NCBI GenBank assembly: GCA_949825065.1
Contig: OX463841.1
Coordinates: 16,445,064-16,509,063, forward strand
From: Odontocerum albicorne
Lineage: Eukaryota > Arthropoda > Insecta > Trichoptera > Odontoceridae
Direction: 5' to 3'
Length of the DNA stretch: 64,000 nucleotides
A model generated the notes under the pieces. It worked only from the letters and a program-made list of their open reading frames with translations, was not told where the DNA came from and did not search any database. Both the position numbers and the translations under genes were made by a program. How positions within the stretch are numbered: the first letter of the stretch is position 1; every line of letters begins with the position of its first letter. Shown here one piece after another: positions 11,366 to 22,925 of this stretch.

Positions 11366-12145
11366 CAATCTCTGCTCTTTCCGATTCTGGACTATGCAGA
11401 CGTATGTCACTTGGATGTTACAGAGGAACAGCTGGACAAATTACAGCGTCTTCAAAATGTTTGTCTAAGATTCATTTTCAACCTACGTCAGTACGATCAT
11501 ATAACTTCATAACAGAAGGCATTGAACTGGTTGAATGTTAGAAATAGACGCCAAATTCACATACAGTCTCTATTGTATAATATCCTTAACTGTCCCGCCG
11601 CCTCCTCTTATCTCGCCGAATATTTTCAGCGTCTTTCCAATCGTGGATTAGCGCTACGCTCAAACAGAGATTGTTTATTGGCCTTTCCAGTTCACCGCTC
11701 CTCTTTCTTTACGTCGTCCTTTACTGTCCATGCAGTGAGACTCTGGAATCAGTTACAAACCAATATAAGATTCGCTGCGTCCTTGGCATGCTTTAAGAAG
11801 CGACTGAAAAAACTCTTAATTTCTAGTCAGTAAAATAACGTGTTTCATTCCTGATTTTTATTTTCCTTTCCTCTCCACCATCCCTTCATTTCCTTTTGAT
11901 TGATGATGATATCTCACTTTACATGAAAAATAATGTTCGGGTGATTGTCTGTCTTTGTGGGGTTCGTGGGCATGTGCTTTCGTATATGTTTATGGATTTC
12001 GTGGGGATGGATAGTAATTTGAATGATTTATGCAACCACGTAACTTGCTTCATTTACTTTTGTCTGGTTGGCTGGAAGAGATTGCCACCTGGCAATAAGC
12101 CCGCCAGATTGTATTTGCAATAAAAGTGTTAAATAAATAAATTAA
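11366..12145 (+). pseudogene. Jockey-like LINE 3' end (family J): reverse transcriptase C-terminus plus 3' UTR
   Basis: One frame reads PILDYADVCHLDVTEEQLDK through to a stop at 11510-11512, then continues in the same frame from 11522 to 11833 (LNWLNVRNRRQIH, LRSNRDCLLAFPVHRSS, VRLWNQLQ, FKKRLKKLL). A single premature stop therefore interrupts it. A 3' UTR of about 300 bases follows and ends in TAAATAAATAAA repeats. The UTR end (CTGGTTGGCTGGAAGAGATT) is also the tail of a SINE family in this window. Other copies: 20.6, 38.3, 40.6 and 41.6-42.7 kb. Confidence 0.75.
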
Positions 12146-12894
12146 TTAATGTCAATGCATGCCATTGGTTTGAAATTTAATGAAAAGTCTTTGATTTGAA
12201 TAAAAGCCAAATTCAATCGCATGATCATGCCACATGGTGAGCGGACGGGATTAGATCTTCAAAATCTCGAAGAGGAAAGATGCTGGCATAACAAAATAAA
12301 TAATTGATAATTACTTCACGAAATCTTGCGCCACAGTTTGAGACACTGGGTACCAATTTAATGTAATTGAATTGACAGTTAAGGAATCACGTTTACAGAT
12401 TATCTCACAATAAACAATAACAGCGGCTCATAAACAGTGGCACGCCCACTGCCTCACAATATCGGCCGGGCCCTTGAAATCCATCCGGCAATTAACCGCC
12501 ATGCTCCATACGGAAGAACAACACAACACACGCCCAAACCGTTTTGCTATTGCCTTGTAACTATACCGCTAGTTTCGTTAAAATGATGACGATGTAATGT
12601 ATTCGTACTTCTCATCTAGTGCCGTAAATAGCATTATTAAGAACAGGCAATAAAATATGAAAATTTATTAATTTATGGCTTGCTTTATTGGTCAATTGGC
12701 TTCGTAATAGACATCTTTAAGCACTAAATAAGAATATTTGATACTTGCAGTTCGAAGGATCGGAATAAAAAAATATAATATTAGACCTATTCGAATTTGT
12801 TCATCAGCACTAGACTAGAAAATAACGTTCAAATTTAGGCATTGAACTATTTATGAATATATGTAAACACCACACTACACCTTAAGCCAAATAT
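12146..12894. other. Unassigned sequence
   Basis: A GC-richer non-repetitive patch at 12440-12550 lies in AT-rich flanks. It could be conserved non-coding DNA or a decayed exon; I cannot assign it. Nothing else recognised. Confidence 0.3.
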
Positions 12895-14060
12895 GATTTG
12901 TTGTATCCAATTTGCACGGATTTTTCCTGTTTCGCAAAGAGGGTCTACTTCTAGTAAGCTTATTCGTAAGGAAGAATATCAGCCAGGATTTTTCTTATGT
13001 TATATTGCTAGGTGGTGCCAAGAATATATCCACAGTGTCCTTCAGTTGGTTCAATATATCTATATCACGAGTGTTTAGACATGATATTCGTTCTGTAAGT
13101 TGGTATGTAGATCTTGATCCACAGCACTCTCGCATTTGGTCCTCACATATAAATTATGTGCAACTCACCTTATAAAACTCTAGGATTTGTAATGAGAATC
13201 TCTAAGTCGTTTGAAAACCAATTGGTGCTCAAAACGCTGTTTAATTCATTGATCCGTAGTAAACTAGAAAGCAATGCTTGCATTTGGAGCCCGGTGGGGG
13301 CGCAGAACTCACTCATGGTGGAGAAAGTACAAAAAAAATATCTACGATATCTCTATATGAGAGAGTTCAGTGTCTATCCATGGCTTTATCCTACTCAGTT
13401 TCTGCTGGGCATGCTCGGGTATAACTCCTTGAGCGTAAGAAGAGATGTGCGTCTCCTGGTATACGTTGTCAAACTCGTTCGAGGAGTTGTGAGCTGTCCA
13501 GCATTACTTCAAAGATTAGCGTTAAATGTTCCTAACAATTATCCTAGACTGCGCCGGCAAGAACTGTTCTCAATAACATACGCAAGAACGGGTCTTCCAG
13601 CCGCTATGCCTGTTGGAAGGGCCTTAACTCTTCTGAACGGGACTGCTTCGGATATTGACATATTTCATATCACATTACCAAAAGCAAAAGTAAATTTTCT
13701 TCTTAGATTGAGCGCGTTAGAAAGCACTCATCAACGTATTTAAGTGACTGTGAATATATGTGTATCATATGTTTATGTGTATATATACTTATATGTATGC
13801 ATATACATTATTTTTTATTTTATATATTTTTTTATTTTTTTCTATGGAATTTTTCTTCTTTTTTAATATGTCTTGTATTTTTCAAAGTAATTGGGCTAAG
13901 CCTGTTTTGAAAAAATAAATAAATGAATAGATGGGGATTTCTTGCACGGCTATAGCTATTAAGGGCATATAAACTTAGTGTTTCTAGTATCGCGGGGCAG
14001 TTAAAGCAACCTTGAAAAATATTTAGAAGGAATATCGCAATTTGTAGTTAATCCGCTTTT
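12895..14060 (-). mobile_element. CR1/Jockey-like LINE copy (family K), split by a second LINE
   Basis: Minus-strand 3' end of the same element that is best preserved at 58765-60360. The outer parts are 12895-13108 (GCACGGATTT...CTGTAAGTTGGTATGTAGAT) and 13930-14045 (GGGGATTTCTTGCACGGC...GGAATATCGCAAT). At 59 kb these two parts are contiguous. A plus-strand LINE fills the gap and is bounded by TAGAT on both sides. Frames are broken. Confidence 0.7.
13109..13929 (+). pseudogene. LINE (family L) reverse transcriptase C-terminus, inserted in family K
   Basis: A 195-codon frame (13156-13743) reads YKTLGFVMRISKSF, LFNSLIRSKLE, CIWSPVGAQ and VEKVQKKYLRYLY, the classic post-palm segment of Jockey/CR1-superfamily reverse transcriptases. 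It ends in a natural stop. A 3' UTR runs to AAAAAATAAATAAATGAATAG near 13925. Upstream in frame, TAA in the HI*I segment shows decay. 5'-truncated. The FADD palm is absent, so it is non-functional. Confidence 0.75.
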
Positions 14061-14189
14061 TAAAGTTTTCTGCGATTTTCTTACTTATATGATTTTCTAA
14101 ACATATGCAGATTCAGGAAAGTTCCTCATCAAATGGCCGCAGCTCCCAACTTTCTATTCTTACACTCCACTTCGTTCCCTCAGTAATAT

Positions 14190-14262
14190 TGAGTTATAGC
14201 GCCCTTTAGTAGAGTCCGCTCTCTAAATGGTGTTATACGAGTATAAAGCGTCGTTTTATTAT
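14190..14262 (+). mobile_element. SINE (family 2) tail
   Basis: Matches the tails at 21545 and 23577: AGCGCC, a CTCTC-bearing hairpin, a diverged CGGCGCTATA, then a TTATTATT tail. Here the tail carries an extra CGAGTA (TACGAGTA at 14236-14243), absent from the other two copies. The following LINE interrupts the TTATT tail. Confidence 0.6.
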
Positions 14263-14505
14263 TCTTCTTAAATTTTCTGTAGACTCTCAAGAGTCTATTA
14301 CTGCAGGATTGTCCTGTGATGCTGAGCTCCAGCTATCTCTCCATCGTTTCGGGGGTCTCCCTGGTGGACGCCGTCCATCCGGCACCCCATGCAGAGCTAT
14401 GTACGGAATTCTTGTGGAATTCATTCTCTGTACATGTTGGTACCAGTATCGTCGACGCTGTCGTTCCCATCTGACCACATCTTGGACCTCACAGACTTTT
14501 TTTAT
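14262..14505 (-). pseudogene. RTE-type LINE 3' end (family D)
   Basis: A minus-strand 63-codon frame (14287-14478) shares RRRYWYQHVQRMNSTRIPYI and PPGRPPKRWRDSW with the longer copy at 27640-28185. The 3' end is the TTCTTCTT-side at 14262. It is inserted in a TTATT-rich tail, which resumes at 14508. Only the extreme C-terminus is present. Confidence 0.7.
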
Positions 14506-14905
14506 TATTATTATGATTTAACTTTAGATTGATTGGAAAGAATTATCCATGTAATAATATTATATGACTTCTATAGATCTTCAGACCTTTAGCCGCTTCT
14601 AGTAGTTTTCTTCCTCCCGTGATATCGGTCTTAAATCCGTTGTCGCTACTATTTTTACACACTCAGGTATGTCATCACCGGAAAAGGAGTCCCTTCTAGC
14701 AATTCAGTCTTCATCACTACGTGACGTCACGCTCATAAAAAAAAAATATTTCAATTTTCTACTGTAGATGGCGTTGCATGGTGACTTATTTTGTCCCCCA
14801 TAACAACTTGGGTGGTGGTGGGATCGAACTGAACTAAATTCACTTCAATCCCATCGAATTAAGTTATTCTAAAGTGCAATAAATAGTCTGTATATATAAT
14901 ATGTA
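14506..14905. other. Unassigned sequence
   Basis: A TTATTATTATT tail remnant at the left, then about 350 bases without a recognised repeat or exon. Confidence 0.3.
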
Positions 14906-15153
14906 TTAGGTGTTAACATAAGTTGTGTCAGTTTTTTTTAAATTAAAAAATGAGCACCAAAAGTATAACAAAATGGTAGCGGTTATACGTCATTAAATAA
15001 AATAATATATGTAACGTAAAAGCAAACACAATATCTTGTAGAGCAGAAAATTTTCTTTCAAATGACGTATATATAACCTTTACCATTTTGTTTTACTTTT
15101 GGTGCTCATTTTTAAATTGGAAAAAAACAGACACAACTTATGTTAACACCCAA
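14906..15153. mobile_element. Mariner-derived MITE
   Basis: A 248-bp element starting TTAGGTGTTAACATAAGTTG, with the inverse at the right end, flanked by TA on both sides (14904-14905, 15154-15155). Its arms (GAGCACCAAAAGT, GCAAACACAATATC, GAGCAGAAAATTTTC) are the same as the ends of the mariner copy at 53629-54300. It is therefore an internal-deletion derivative of that family, with no transposase sequence left. Confidence 0.85.
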
Positions 15154-15532
15154 TATATAATATAAATGTTCATTCTGCTTTGTCCTATAAATTTAATACT
15201 TTTGATATCTCAATTAAGTAACGACTCACAGTCCTAAATACATGACTACCAGCCCCTGAGATTCGGGTTCAATTCTCGATGACCCCATAAAACGGTATCT
15301 TTATTTTTTTCACATAAGGTTCTTTAACAAATTTTTTGACAAGTGATATAAATTACCACATGACATTAATTATAATTATTGGTATCCCTGTTTTAAAATC
15401 GTTCTCACATCATTCCATCTGAATTTATTTAGTGACGATTCCGAGCCGCACTTTATACGTTTAAAAAGAGAACACTCTTGAAATAATATTTTATATCGAA
15501 ACTGCACCATCTAGGTTATATATTAATTATAA
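15154..15532. other. Unassigned sequence with a tRNA-like B box
   Basis: GATTCGGGTTCAATTCTC at about 15280 resembles a tRNA/SINE B box, but I find no matching A box or acceptor stem. Otherwise AT-rich with nothing recognised. Confidence 0.3.
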
Positions 15533-16035
<503 letters not shown>

Positions 16036-16306
16036 ATAATTTTATTTATATTTATTTATTTTACATTTGATATCGGTTAATTCCAATTACGCCATATAAT
16101 GAGAAAAAAAATACTGATTGTATTCTCAAAAGTGCTTTAAAAATTTTAAATAATAACTTTACTTCTTAGACTGACGGGCGTCATTAATATTTTAAAATAT
16201 TGTAACCACAGTCGTCATGTCATAATCACAAAGCGATCAGAACTAATTATGCACCGTAAACGTGCGTGAGAAACTCCATAACAAAATAAACAGCGTTCAA
16301 TTTCAT

Positions 16307-16387
16307 ATGACTTCCTCGGGCGACTCACTGGCCTGGCTAACTCGCGGCTCTCTCCGCGAAACGTCATTGGCAGAGAGGGGGCTCGAG
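16307..16387 (+). CDS. Candidate short first coding exon
   Basis: An ATG at 16307 opens 27 codons (MTSSGDSLAWLTRG...ERGLE) of balanced amino-acid composition. They end exactly at CTCGAG|GTATGT, a near-consensus 5' splice site (GT at 16388-16389). The exon is GC-richer than its flanks. It lies 2.5 kb upstream of the coding exon at 18873 on the same strand, as an alternative first exon would. Its phase (0) does not match the phase 1 acceptor at 18873, so another exon or another gene would be needed. Protein family not recognised. Confidence 0.35.
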
Positions 16388-16494
16388 GTATGTTTGCTAT
16401 TTCGCCTTTCCTCTCTTTCAAACAACATCCTTATCGTCAATTTTTACCTCAAACTTACTTCGAACCATCCTTAATCTTCTACAATTAAAATCTT

Positions 16495-16782
16495 TTAGTT
16501 ATCTTTAGTATTTATCGAGATATAAGCAATAGTACGACCAGGTGTTGTTTTGGATCTTGTCTGAGGTAGGGTTCGGAGGGGATCGCGACTTGTTCGGTAA
16601 CCGCTGATGTATTTCGGATAATATTGATAGTTCAAGGACGCTTGTTGCGGATGTCGCGTCTTCCTCTTGTCCGATCGCTCCTTCTCTTTCTCGAGAATCC
16701 TGTGATTCAACCGGAAGTTGTTGCGAATTATTCGCTTATGAATGGGACTCGACTGAGTGAATTGCAGTATTCGCGGATTTAG
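16495..16782 (-). other. Unexplained open frame, about 95 codons
   Basis: The minus-strand frame is open from after a TAA at 16783-16785 to a stop at 16495. It contains a charged stretch (LEKEKERSDKRKTRH) and is less AT-biased than its surroundings. No signal peptide, known domain or second copy was recognised. It could be a decayed exon, part of an unidentified mobile element, or chance. Confidence 0.2.
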
Positions 16783-16909
16783 TTATTTTCGATCAAATGC
16801 TATATTTACGATTAACTAACGTGTAAACAATTAAACATGTGTTATATTTGTATTTTTTAAATTCTGTAAGTTCATTTTTTTTATGGCGATATATGTATGT
16901 CATTGTTTC

Positions 16910-16990
16910 TTAACCGTTTTACTGCTGGACATTTTTTTTTTCAATACCATAAAACGTCTATATATAGACTCTCAGCACTCTAACGATTAA
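16910..16990. mobile_element. 81-bp TTAA-flanked MITE
   Basis: TTAACCGTTTTACTGCTG on the left and the inverse of TTAATCGTTAGAGTGCTG on the right, each beginning with TTAA. The layout and the TGCTG positions resemble the larger element at 47331-47618. A piggyBac-like non-autonomous element is plausible; no coding sequence. Confidence 0.5.
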
Positions 16991-17020
16991 TAAGCCTTTT
17001 GTTAACAATTATTACGTTAT

Positions 17021-17258
17021 AATTACAGTTATAGTTCGGAAATTCTAGGATGAGTCCTGTGACAGCTCAAAAATTTGCCCCAACACAACCTTATGTAATG
17101 TATTTACCTAAATAACTTGCTATTTATTAGAATTGAGGCTTATATTAAAGTTGATAAAATAATTAAAATTACTGAACATCGTTACAAGGTTGTATTGGGG
17201 CAAATTTGTGAGCTGTCACAGGACTCATCCTAGAATTTCCGAACTATAATTGTGTAAT
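17021..17258. mobile_element. Inverted-repeat MITE with about 65-bp arms
   Basis: The left arm reads ATAGTTCGGAAATTCTAGG then GAGTCCTGTGACAGCTC; the right arm is its near-perfect inverse ending CCGAACTATAATTGTG. The short core (TTTACCTAAATAACTTGC...) is shared with the longer element at 8401-8960. Confidence 0.75.
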
Positions 17259-18360
17259 ACATTTATGATTTTAATCACCTAAAATAAAAAAAGAACCTTC
17301 TTAGGTTACAAGTGATTATTACAATAACCCAAGCTTTTGAACTGACAAATATTTTTAATATTTCGATTGAACTTCGACGAATAGTTCATTTATTTACTAA
17401 GGATACATTTATTACAATAAATAGAATTTTACACTATGGGAAATATAGTAAATAATTTTAAGTATTATGAAATAAAACTCCGCCTTTTTAATTTAATTAT
17501 CGTAAAAGCAATTTGAGTCAAATTACAAATAATTTCCTTATGAAATGGATTAAAATATGTTTTTATAAACATTATCCTGACTCATTTTTTAGCGTTTATA
17601 TTTGATAGCTGCAATTTTTGTTACTTTAACCGGGATTTATGGAAATTGTTCAACAAGTATATATTTTTATGTTTATTTCATTCAAACCGGTTGACGTAAG
17701 TTGAAAATTCATTAATTTTTTATTAATATTCATTTTAAAACACGAAATATCTTCAGTGTGATTTCAAATGTGTTGAGGAGTGTACGATAGTTGTGATAAT
17801 TTAAAAATGGTAAAGAAACCGAAAAAGATATAAAGTAATTTTGTTTGTAGGGTCTAGAAATCAAACCCTTAGAAATTTCTCGGGGTGTATATTTTCATGA
17901 ATATAAACAAAGATGCAACGTCGAATCCAACGTAAACTTCGATTTTTATTAGGTCTGGAACTGAGAAATAATATTATATTATTAATTAAATTTAAGTACA
18001 AATATAAACACATATTATTCCTTTTATCTATATTTTTTTCTATTTTATAAGGAATGTAAAAAAAAAAAATTAACATGTGAAAATGTGCAACAAATCATAC
18101 ATAGTAAATTATTGTTTAGGCAGTTATTAATATTATATATAAATATGTTTATTTACTTGAAATATTTTCAATACGCCTTGCCCAAATTTTTATTGTATTT
18201 CCATTCTTAAATTTATCGTTTCCTTAATTAAATTTCAATATTTAAAAATATTTAATTTATTTATTAATACAATGCACGACACTTAAGCGTATTTTATATA
18301 ACATAGTAAAGGTTAAAAATCCTTCTAAAAAATAAATCAATATCGTTCAAAAAAAATCCT
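17259..18360. other. AT-rich sequence, possible intron
   Basis: No repeat or exon recognised. It lies upstream of the acceptor at 18872 and may be intronic. Confidence 0.35.
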
Positions 18361-18656
18361 TCAATTTATGATACATATACAAGTATTATTCATGTATTAT
18401 GCTTAAACATAGCAATGCACAACAAAAATAATAATCAATTTATGATACATATACAAGTATTCTTCATGTATTATGCTTAAACATAGCAATGCACAACAAA
18501 AATAATAATCAATTTATGATACATATACAAGTATTATTCATGTATTATGCTTAAACATAGCAATGCACAACAAAAATAATAATCAATTTATGATACATAT
18601 ACAAGTATTATTCATGTATTATGCTTAAACATAGCAATGCACAACAAAAATAATAA
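18361..18656 (+). repeat. 74-bp tandem array, four copies
   Basis: Four almost identical 74-bp units start at 18361, 18435, 18509 and 18583 (TCAATTTATGATACATATAC at each start). The second copy has one visible difference (ATTCTTC for ATTATTC). It lies about 200 bases upstream of the coding exon, so it is probably intronic. Unlike the 74-bp array at 6.3 kb it has no LINE-derived coding sense. Confidence 0.95.
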
Positions 18657-18872
18657 TCAATTCAATATTTATAAAATATAACTTAAAAACTAAAAAATAG
18701 ATTCTCATTTAAGGGGATATTATAGGACCGTAACTAAATGGGTTAGTGCAATTTTAAAGCGCCTTAAAAACAAAAGTGTCTAACGAGTATTATATCAATT
18801 TAACAATTTACAGTATAATATATTGACCCTCTTGGAATTTTTCTCTTTAACACTTTGTATTCGTTCCAACAG

Positions 18873-19611
18873 GTGGCAGAAACAGCAGCGGTGAAGGCCC
18901 GATCTACGCCACAGTGTCGCGTCGGACGGGTAGCGGTGGCGCAGCCCCCACCGGCGGCGCTTCCAGCCCCCTCAGTGCTTCCATGGACTCTGGCATCAGC
19001 TCAGCGGGACGTCGCCAGGGTTCGCCCTCGCCAAACGCGCGCCGTCGCGAGCTGGACGACCTGCTGCGCGACATGATGAAGACGGTCGAAGCGCTGCCCC
19101 CGGCCCCCGTGCCCGCCCCGCCTCCCGGTGCCGCCACTGGGCCCCCCGCCCCCGCCGCCGCGGAGGACATACCTTACCACGCGCGGCCCGACTCGCGCCC
19201 GTTCACCTACACGGCCACCTCAGACGGAACCATGCTGCGCGCGCAGCCGCATCTATCCAGCCCGAGTCTGGTGCGTAAGGCTCTCAGGCCGACGCAAAAC
19301 GACGAGTTTAAACTAAACGGTCACGATAGTTTCGAAAAGATCTTTGATACAGATCCGATTGACAAGCTCTTCACCGCTGAAGCTAATGAATCGTTCAGAA
19401 GGCGCGAGAGGAGAGAGGCGCTCGAGCGGGCTGCCAGCCCCTCGGGGCGCACGCTCCGGCAGACCAACGGTGGCACTGGGGCCGGGAACGGAGGCACGCT
19501 CCCTCCGCCCCTCTCACCGGTGCCGCCCAGAAAAGAGCATCGCCTCAAAAGAGAGGAAGAGGTCACAACTGTCACCACTACTAGGATGCCCTATGAGAAC
19601 CATTATTCGGG
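18873..19611 (+). CDS. Internal coding exon of a cytoskeletal-scaffold-like protein, tensin-like candidate
   Basis: A 739-base GC-rich exon between a polypyrimidine tract ending AACAG (18868-18872) and the donor GGG|GTGAGT (GT at 19612). It encodes 246 residues: phase 1 upstream, phase 2 downstream. The exon opens with GEGPIYATVSRR, then a Ser/Gly-rich stretch, an LD-like helix (ELDDLLRDMMKTVEAL, near residue 65), a Pro/Ala-rich run, IPYHARPDSRPFTY, SSPSLVRKAL, an acidic/charged segment with EKIFDTDPIDKLF, and RRRERREALER. No folded domain is visible. The LD-like motif and PIYATV resemble linker regions of focal-adhesion adaptors such as tensin, but I cannot confirm that. No other exon of this protein is recognised in the window. 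Confidence 0.75.
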
Positions 19612-20609
19612 GTGAGTTGTTTTTTTAATTTCATAATACTTTTCAGTAGTTTCCAAATCATATCAACTTATTTCATTATAATCATATTGCTCAAAAGATC
19701 GGTTTAACTTTTAATGAAAATATGACTCGAATATATATTGTCTCGATCTGTCAAAAATGTTGATACATAACTAATCGTAAAATTGCTTTCATCTATCGTT
19801 ATTATAAGGAGAATTATTGGTCTTCACCTTCTAAAAAAAAATGCATTTAATAAAAAAATCTTAAACATTCAAATGTGTTTTTTGTATTGCTTAATTCAAT
19901 GTCGTTAGTATAATTAATAAACGTTGTCATTCAACACAGAATAATATGTCAATGGTTTCGTTTAATGAATGAAGTATTTGCTAATTTCTTATTCGTTATT
20001 TCGTTTGTGTATTGAATTAGAGGATGAGTCAAAATACAAAACGCATGAAGTGTGCTGTTTCTTCAAGTAGGCAGTGACAAATTAATTTACATACAGGTGC
20101 TCGTATTATATTCTTCGTCTCGAACATTATGAAGTTTAATTTATGTATTTTATAAACCTAAAAAGTTATTGATTTGTGCTGAAAAATGAATTGTCAACAC
20201 TATAAATAAAATAGCGTTTTAGAATACAAAATGTTTTAATAATTACGAGTATATCGCTGAGATATTTTTTGAGATAAAATTTATCTGAATAGCGTTTTAA
20301 GGGTTTTGGATGTAAGACGTATAATAATATGTTTTTTTTAATTCGTTTCAAATTAGAATACAAATTTAATAATAATAACCATAGTACCAAATTTATCCTG
20401 AAAACCCTTGTAGATTTTTTATTTTGCATTGTTATTCATATCCATAATACGATATTTATAACTAAATTTGTGAAATCAATGAAAAAGTGAACCGAAGAGT
20501 GCAAGTAAATTATAAATACACAAATCCATTAATTTTAAATAACTACTACACTGGGCAGGGCCTGTGATAAAGTAATCTCTCTTTCCGTAATACTTAAACA
20601 CTCAGTCAA
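19612..20609. other. Intron following the 18873 exon
   Basis: It begins with GTGAGT and is AT-rich with stops in all frames. No downstream acceptor with a convincing exon was found in the window, so the intron may be very long and hold much of the mobile DNA to the right. Confidence 0.5.
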
Positions 20610-20614
20610 AAGAT

Positions 20615-20830
20615 TTATTTATTTAACACTTAAATAAATTCTGGTGGGCTTATTGCCAGGCGGCAATCTCTTCCAACCGACCAGACAAAAGTAAATGACG
20701 CAAGTTACGTGGTCGCATAAATCATTCAAATGACTATCCATCCCCACGAAATCCATAAACATATACGTGAGCACATGCCCACGAACCCCACAAAGACGGA
20801 CAATAACATTAACATTCTTACAAATATTTA
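20615..20830 (-). mobile_element. Jockey-like LINE (family J) 3' UTR fragment
   Basis: Minus-strand copy of the 3' UTR seen at 11.9-12.1 kb. It starts with the A/T tail (ATTTATTTAACACTTAAATAAATT) and GGCTTATTGCCAGGCGGCAA, and breaks off in the region equivalent to ATTGTCCGTCTTTGTGG. Non-coding and 5'-truncated. Confidence 0.75.
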
Positions 20831-20924
20831 CGAATCCCTCTTTACCATGTAATCGTACATAATATTTTATTCATAATTTTTTGACAATTACTAGAATTAG
20901 TTACGTTCAAATCAATGAGGAAAT

Positions 20925-21350
20925 AAATAAAAATAATTAATAACATATTCTTTCTGTCCTGAAACAATTTTAAATAAAATAGTCGTGTTTTTATATACTC
21001 TTAATAAAAATAATTAACGACATATTCATTATGTCCTTAAACAATTCTAAACTTCTAAATTTAAAAAAGTCATGTTTTTATATACTCTTAATAAAAATAA
21101 TTAACGACATATTCATTCTGTCCTCAAACAATTCTAAACTTCTATATTTAAAAAAGCCATGTTTTTTTATACTCTTAATAAAAATAATTAACGACATATT
21201 CATTCTGTCCTTAAACAATTCTAAATTTTAAAAAAGTCATGTTTTTATATACTCTTAATAAAAATAATTAACGACACATTCATTCTGTCCTTAAACAATT
21301 CTAAACTTCTTAATTAAAAAAAGTCATGTTTTTTTATACTCTTAATTTTA
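20925..21350 (+). repeat. 87-bp tandem array, about five copies
   Basis: Units containing ACTCTTAATAAAAATAATTA and CATTCTGTCCTTAAACAATT recur every 87 bases (20998, 21085, 21172), with one shorter 80-base unit before 21252 and a last unit near 21339. Very AT-rich. The short open frame across it is a by-product of the repeat. Confidence 0.9.
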
Positions 21351-21394
21351 TTAAGAGCTGATTAAATTACCTTTATATGACGCATTATCTCTTT

Positions 21395-21620
21395 ATGACT
21401 TAGTGGTGCAATGTCGGGTGTTTTAAGTTCGATTCCGATCAAGCAAAAATACCCCAGTCTCGGTTAGACCTACCCCAATGGTTTTCAAACCCGAGAGCTT
21501 GATTAATGGGGTTGAAGACAATGTTTTGAGTTCGACTCCCTACTTAGAGCGCTCTTGAGGAAAGTCTGATCTCTAAACGGCGCTATAATAATTGTCATTT
21601 TAATATTAATAATAATTTGT
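21395..21620 (+). mobile_element. tRNA-derived SINE (family 2)
   Basis: The left part is tRNA-like: TTAGTGGTGCAATGTCGGGTG, then AAGTTCGATTCC as B box. The right end has AGCGCTCTTGAGGAAAG and CTAAACGGCGCTATAATAAT, able to form a small hairpin, then a TTA-rich tail. Tails of the same family occur at 14190 and 23560. It would use the retrotransposition machinery of a partner LINE; the partner is not identified. Confidence 0.55.
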
Positions 21621-22331
21621 TGCTTGGAAAATAGGTTCGTATTTCTCGGATAGATGTTATGACAAATTTTTCTTTGTTATTTCAATAGAATCGTGCTGAG
21701 TTTATATTATTTTAAAAGATAATATCATAGTTAAGCCTATTATTCGATCATTTTTACGCTAATTGCTTGAGAGTTTTTTTGCGTAACTTTGAAGATAGTA
21801 CATAATAAATCGTTTTTTCGGTTGTTTATATATCTTGACTTCCATAAAGGAAAAATGCTACAAAAATTAAACAAATGTAAAGTGTATGGTGACGATGCAA
21901 TAAGCTATCATCATTATGTCAAATGTGGTTTAACAAAATCCTGATAATACACTCGGAGATGATGTCTGTTCTGGAATTGGTATTACCACTGATGACAACC
22001 AAATCAATCCTTTGATCGAGAATAAACAGCGTTATATGACCATTTATATTATTGATCTACTGAATATATCTAAACCCACCGTTTACGAGTATTTTATAAA
22101 ATTTTACGTTTAAATTTGACTAACAACAACCAATATCACCTGGAATGACTTTTCGACATGTTCACATCACGGATATGTGCTGAAATACCAAACAAACGAT
22201 TAACGGCTCTTCAAATCCTGACATCCTTTTATATTTATCCTTTGTGTGTATCATTTATTTTAATCCACAAAAACTTAACATAAAAATGGTTTAATCTATC
22301 GATATTAATAGTTTTACGCGAAATTCAAAAC
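21621..22331. other. Unassigned AT-rich sequence
   Basis: No exon or known repeat recognised. One TACGAGTA octamer at 22084. Confidence 0.3.
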
Positions 22332-22390
22332 AATTATAATTTGTTTAATCCAACACTGTTTATTCCACTTTGTATGGTATAACGGTATAA

Positions 22391-22428
22391 CCCTACCGGT
22401 TTTAAGGTTTTCCCCTCATCATCACAGA
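22391..22428 (-). ncRNA. Degenerate hammerhead-like motif of a PLE tail
   Basis: The reverse complement keeps AAAACCGGTAGGG and a stem II-like GAGG...CCTT, but the CUGANGA core is altered (CTGTGATGATGAGG) and GAAA has become TAAAA. Probably inactive. Confidence 0.3.
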
Positions 22429-22579
22429 GCACAAACCAGACTGAGTTTTATTTCGAACTGGTACCGATAGACATATTTCTATCAGTAAAAATTCGGAATG
22501 TGGGTGGAGGAAGGCAGGAGACAACTTCAGCAAGCAGCGGTGAAATCTTGGGAATATATGTATTTGCCAGATGTTCATC

Positions 22580-22925
22580 TTACTGCACTGGCGTGGATAT
22601 TTCTAGGGCCTCTAATCTGTCCAATTTATTTCCGTTACTACTTGTATGCAAGGATTTGGTATCAATAGAAAATGTGTGATTCTCATGGTTACAATGATTA
22701 GCCATTTCAGAATAAATAACAAGATTCGTTAAGACGGATATGTGTTTACTAAGTCTCTTTTCAAAAGATCTTCCTGTCTTTCCTGTATAGAGGTAATCGC
22801 AGTCAGCATAGAAAAGTTTATACACACCACTGTTGCTAAACATTTTTGCCTTTCCCGTTAAATAGAGTTTCCAGAGATTGAAATTAGTCTTAAAGGCTGG
22901 CTTTATTTGACTTGGATTATTTTTT
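22580..22925 (-). pseudogene. PLE GIY-YIG endonuclease domain remnant
   Basis: The frame reads SGVYKLFYADCDYLYTGKT then GRSFEKRLSKH. These match the first GIY-YIG signature (GVY...YTG for GIY...YIG) and the conserved arginine helix of PLE endonucleases, which follow a telomerase-like reverse transcriptase in intact elements. NHENHTF and LDRLEALEI near the end match the C-terminal catalytic-glutamate region. The frame extends upstream to about 22920 (FKTNFNLWKLYLTGKAKM) before the 5' truncation. No reverse transcriptase remains, so it is inactive. Confidence 0.8.

Noticed and set aside
20925..21350. CRISPR-like or other regularly spaced array
   Set aside because: Units are fully tandem with no variable spacers, as are all other arrays here, and the genome is eukaryotic.
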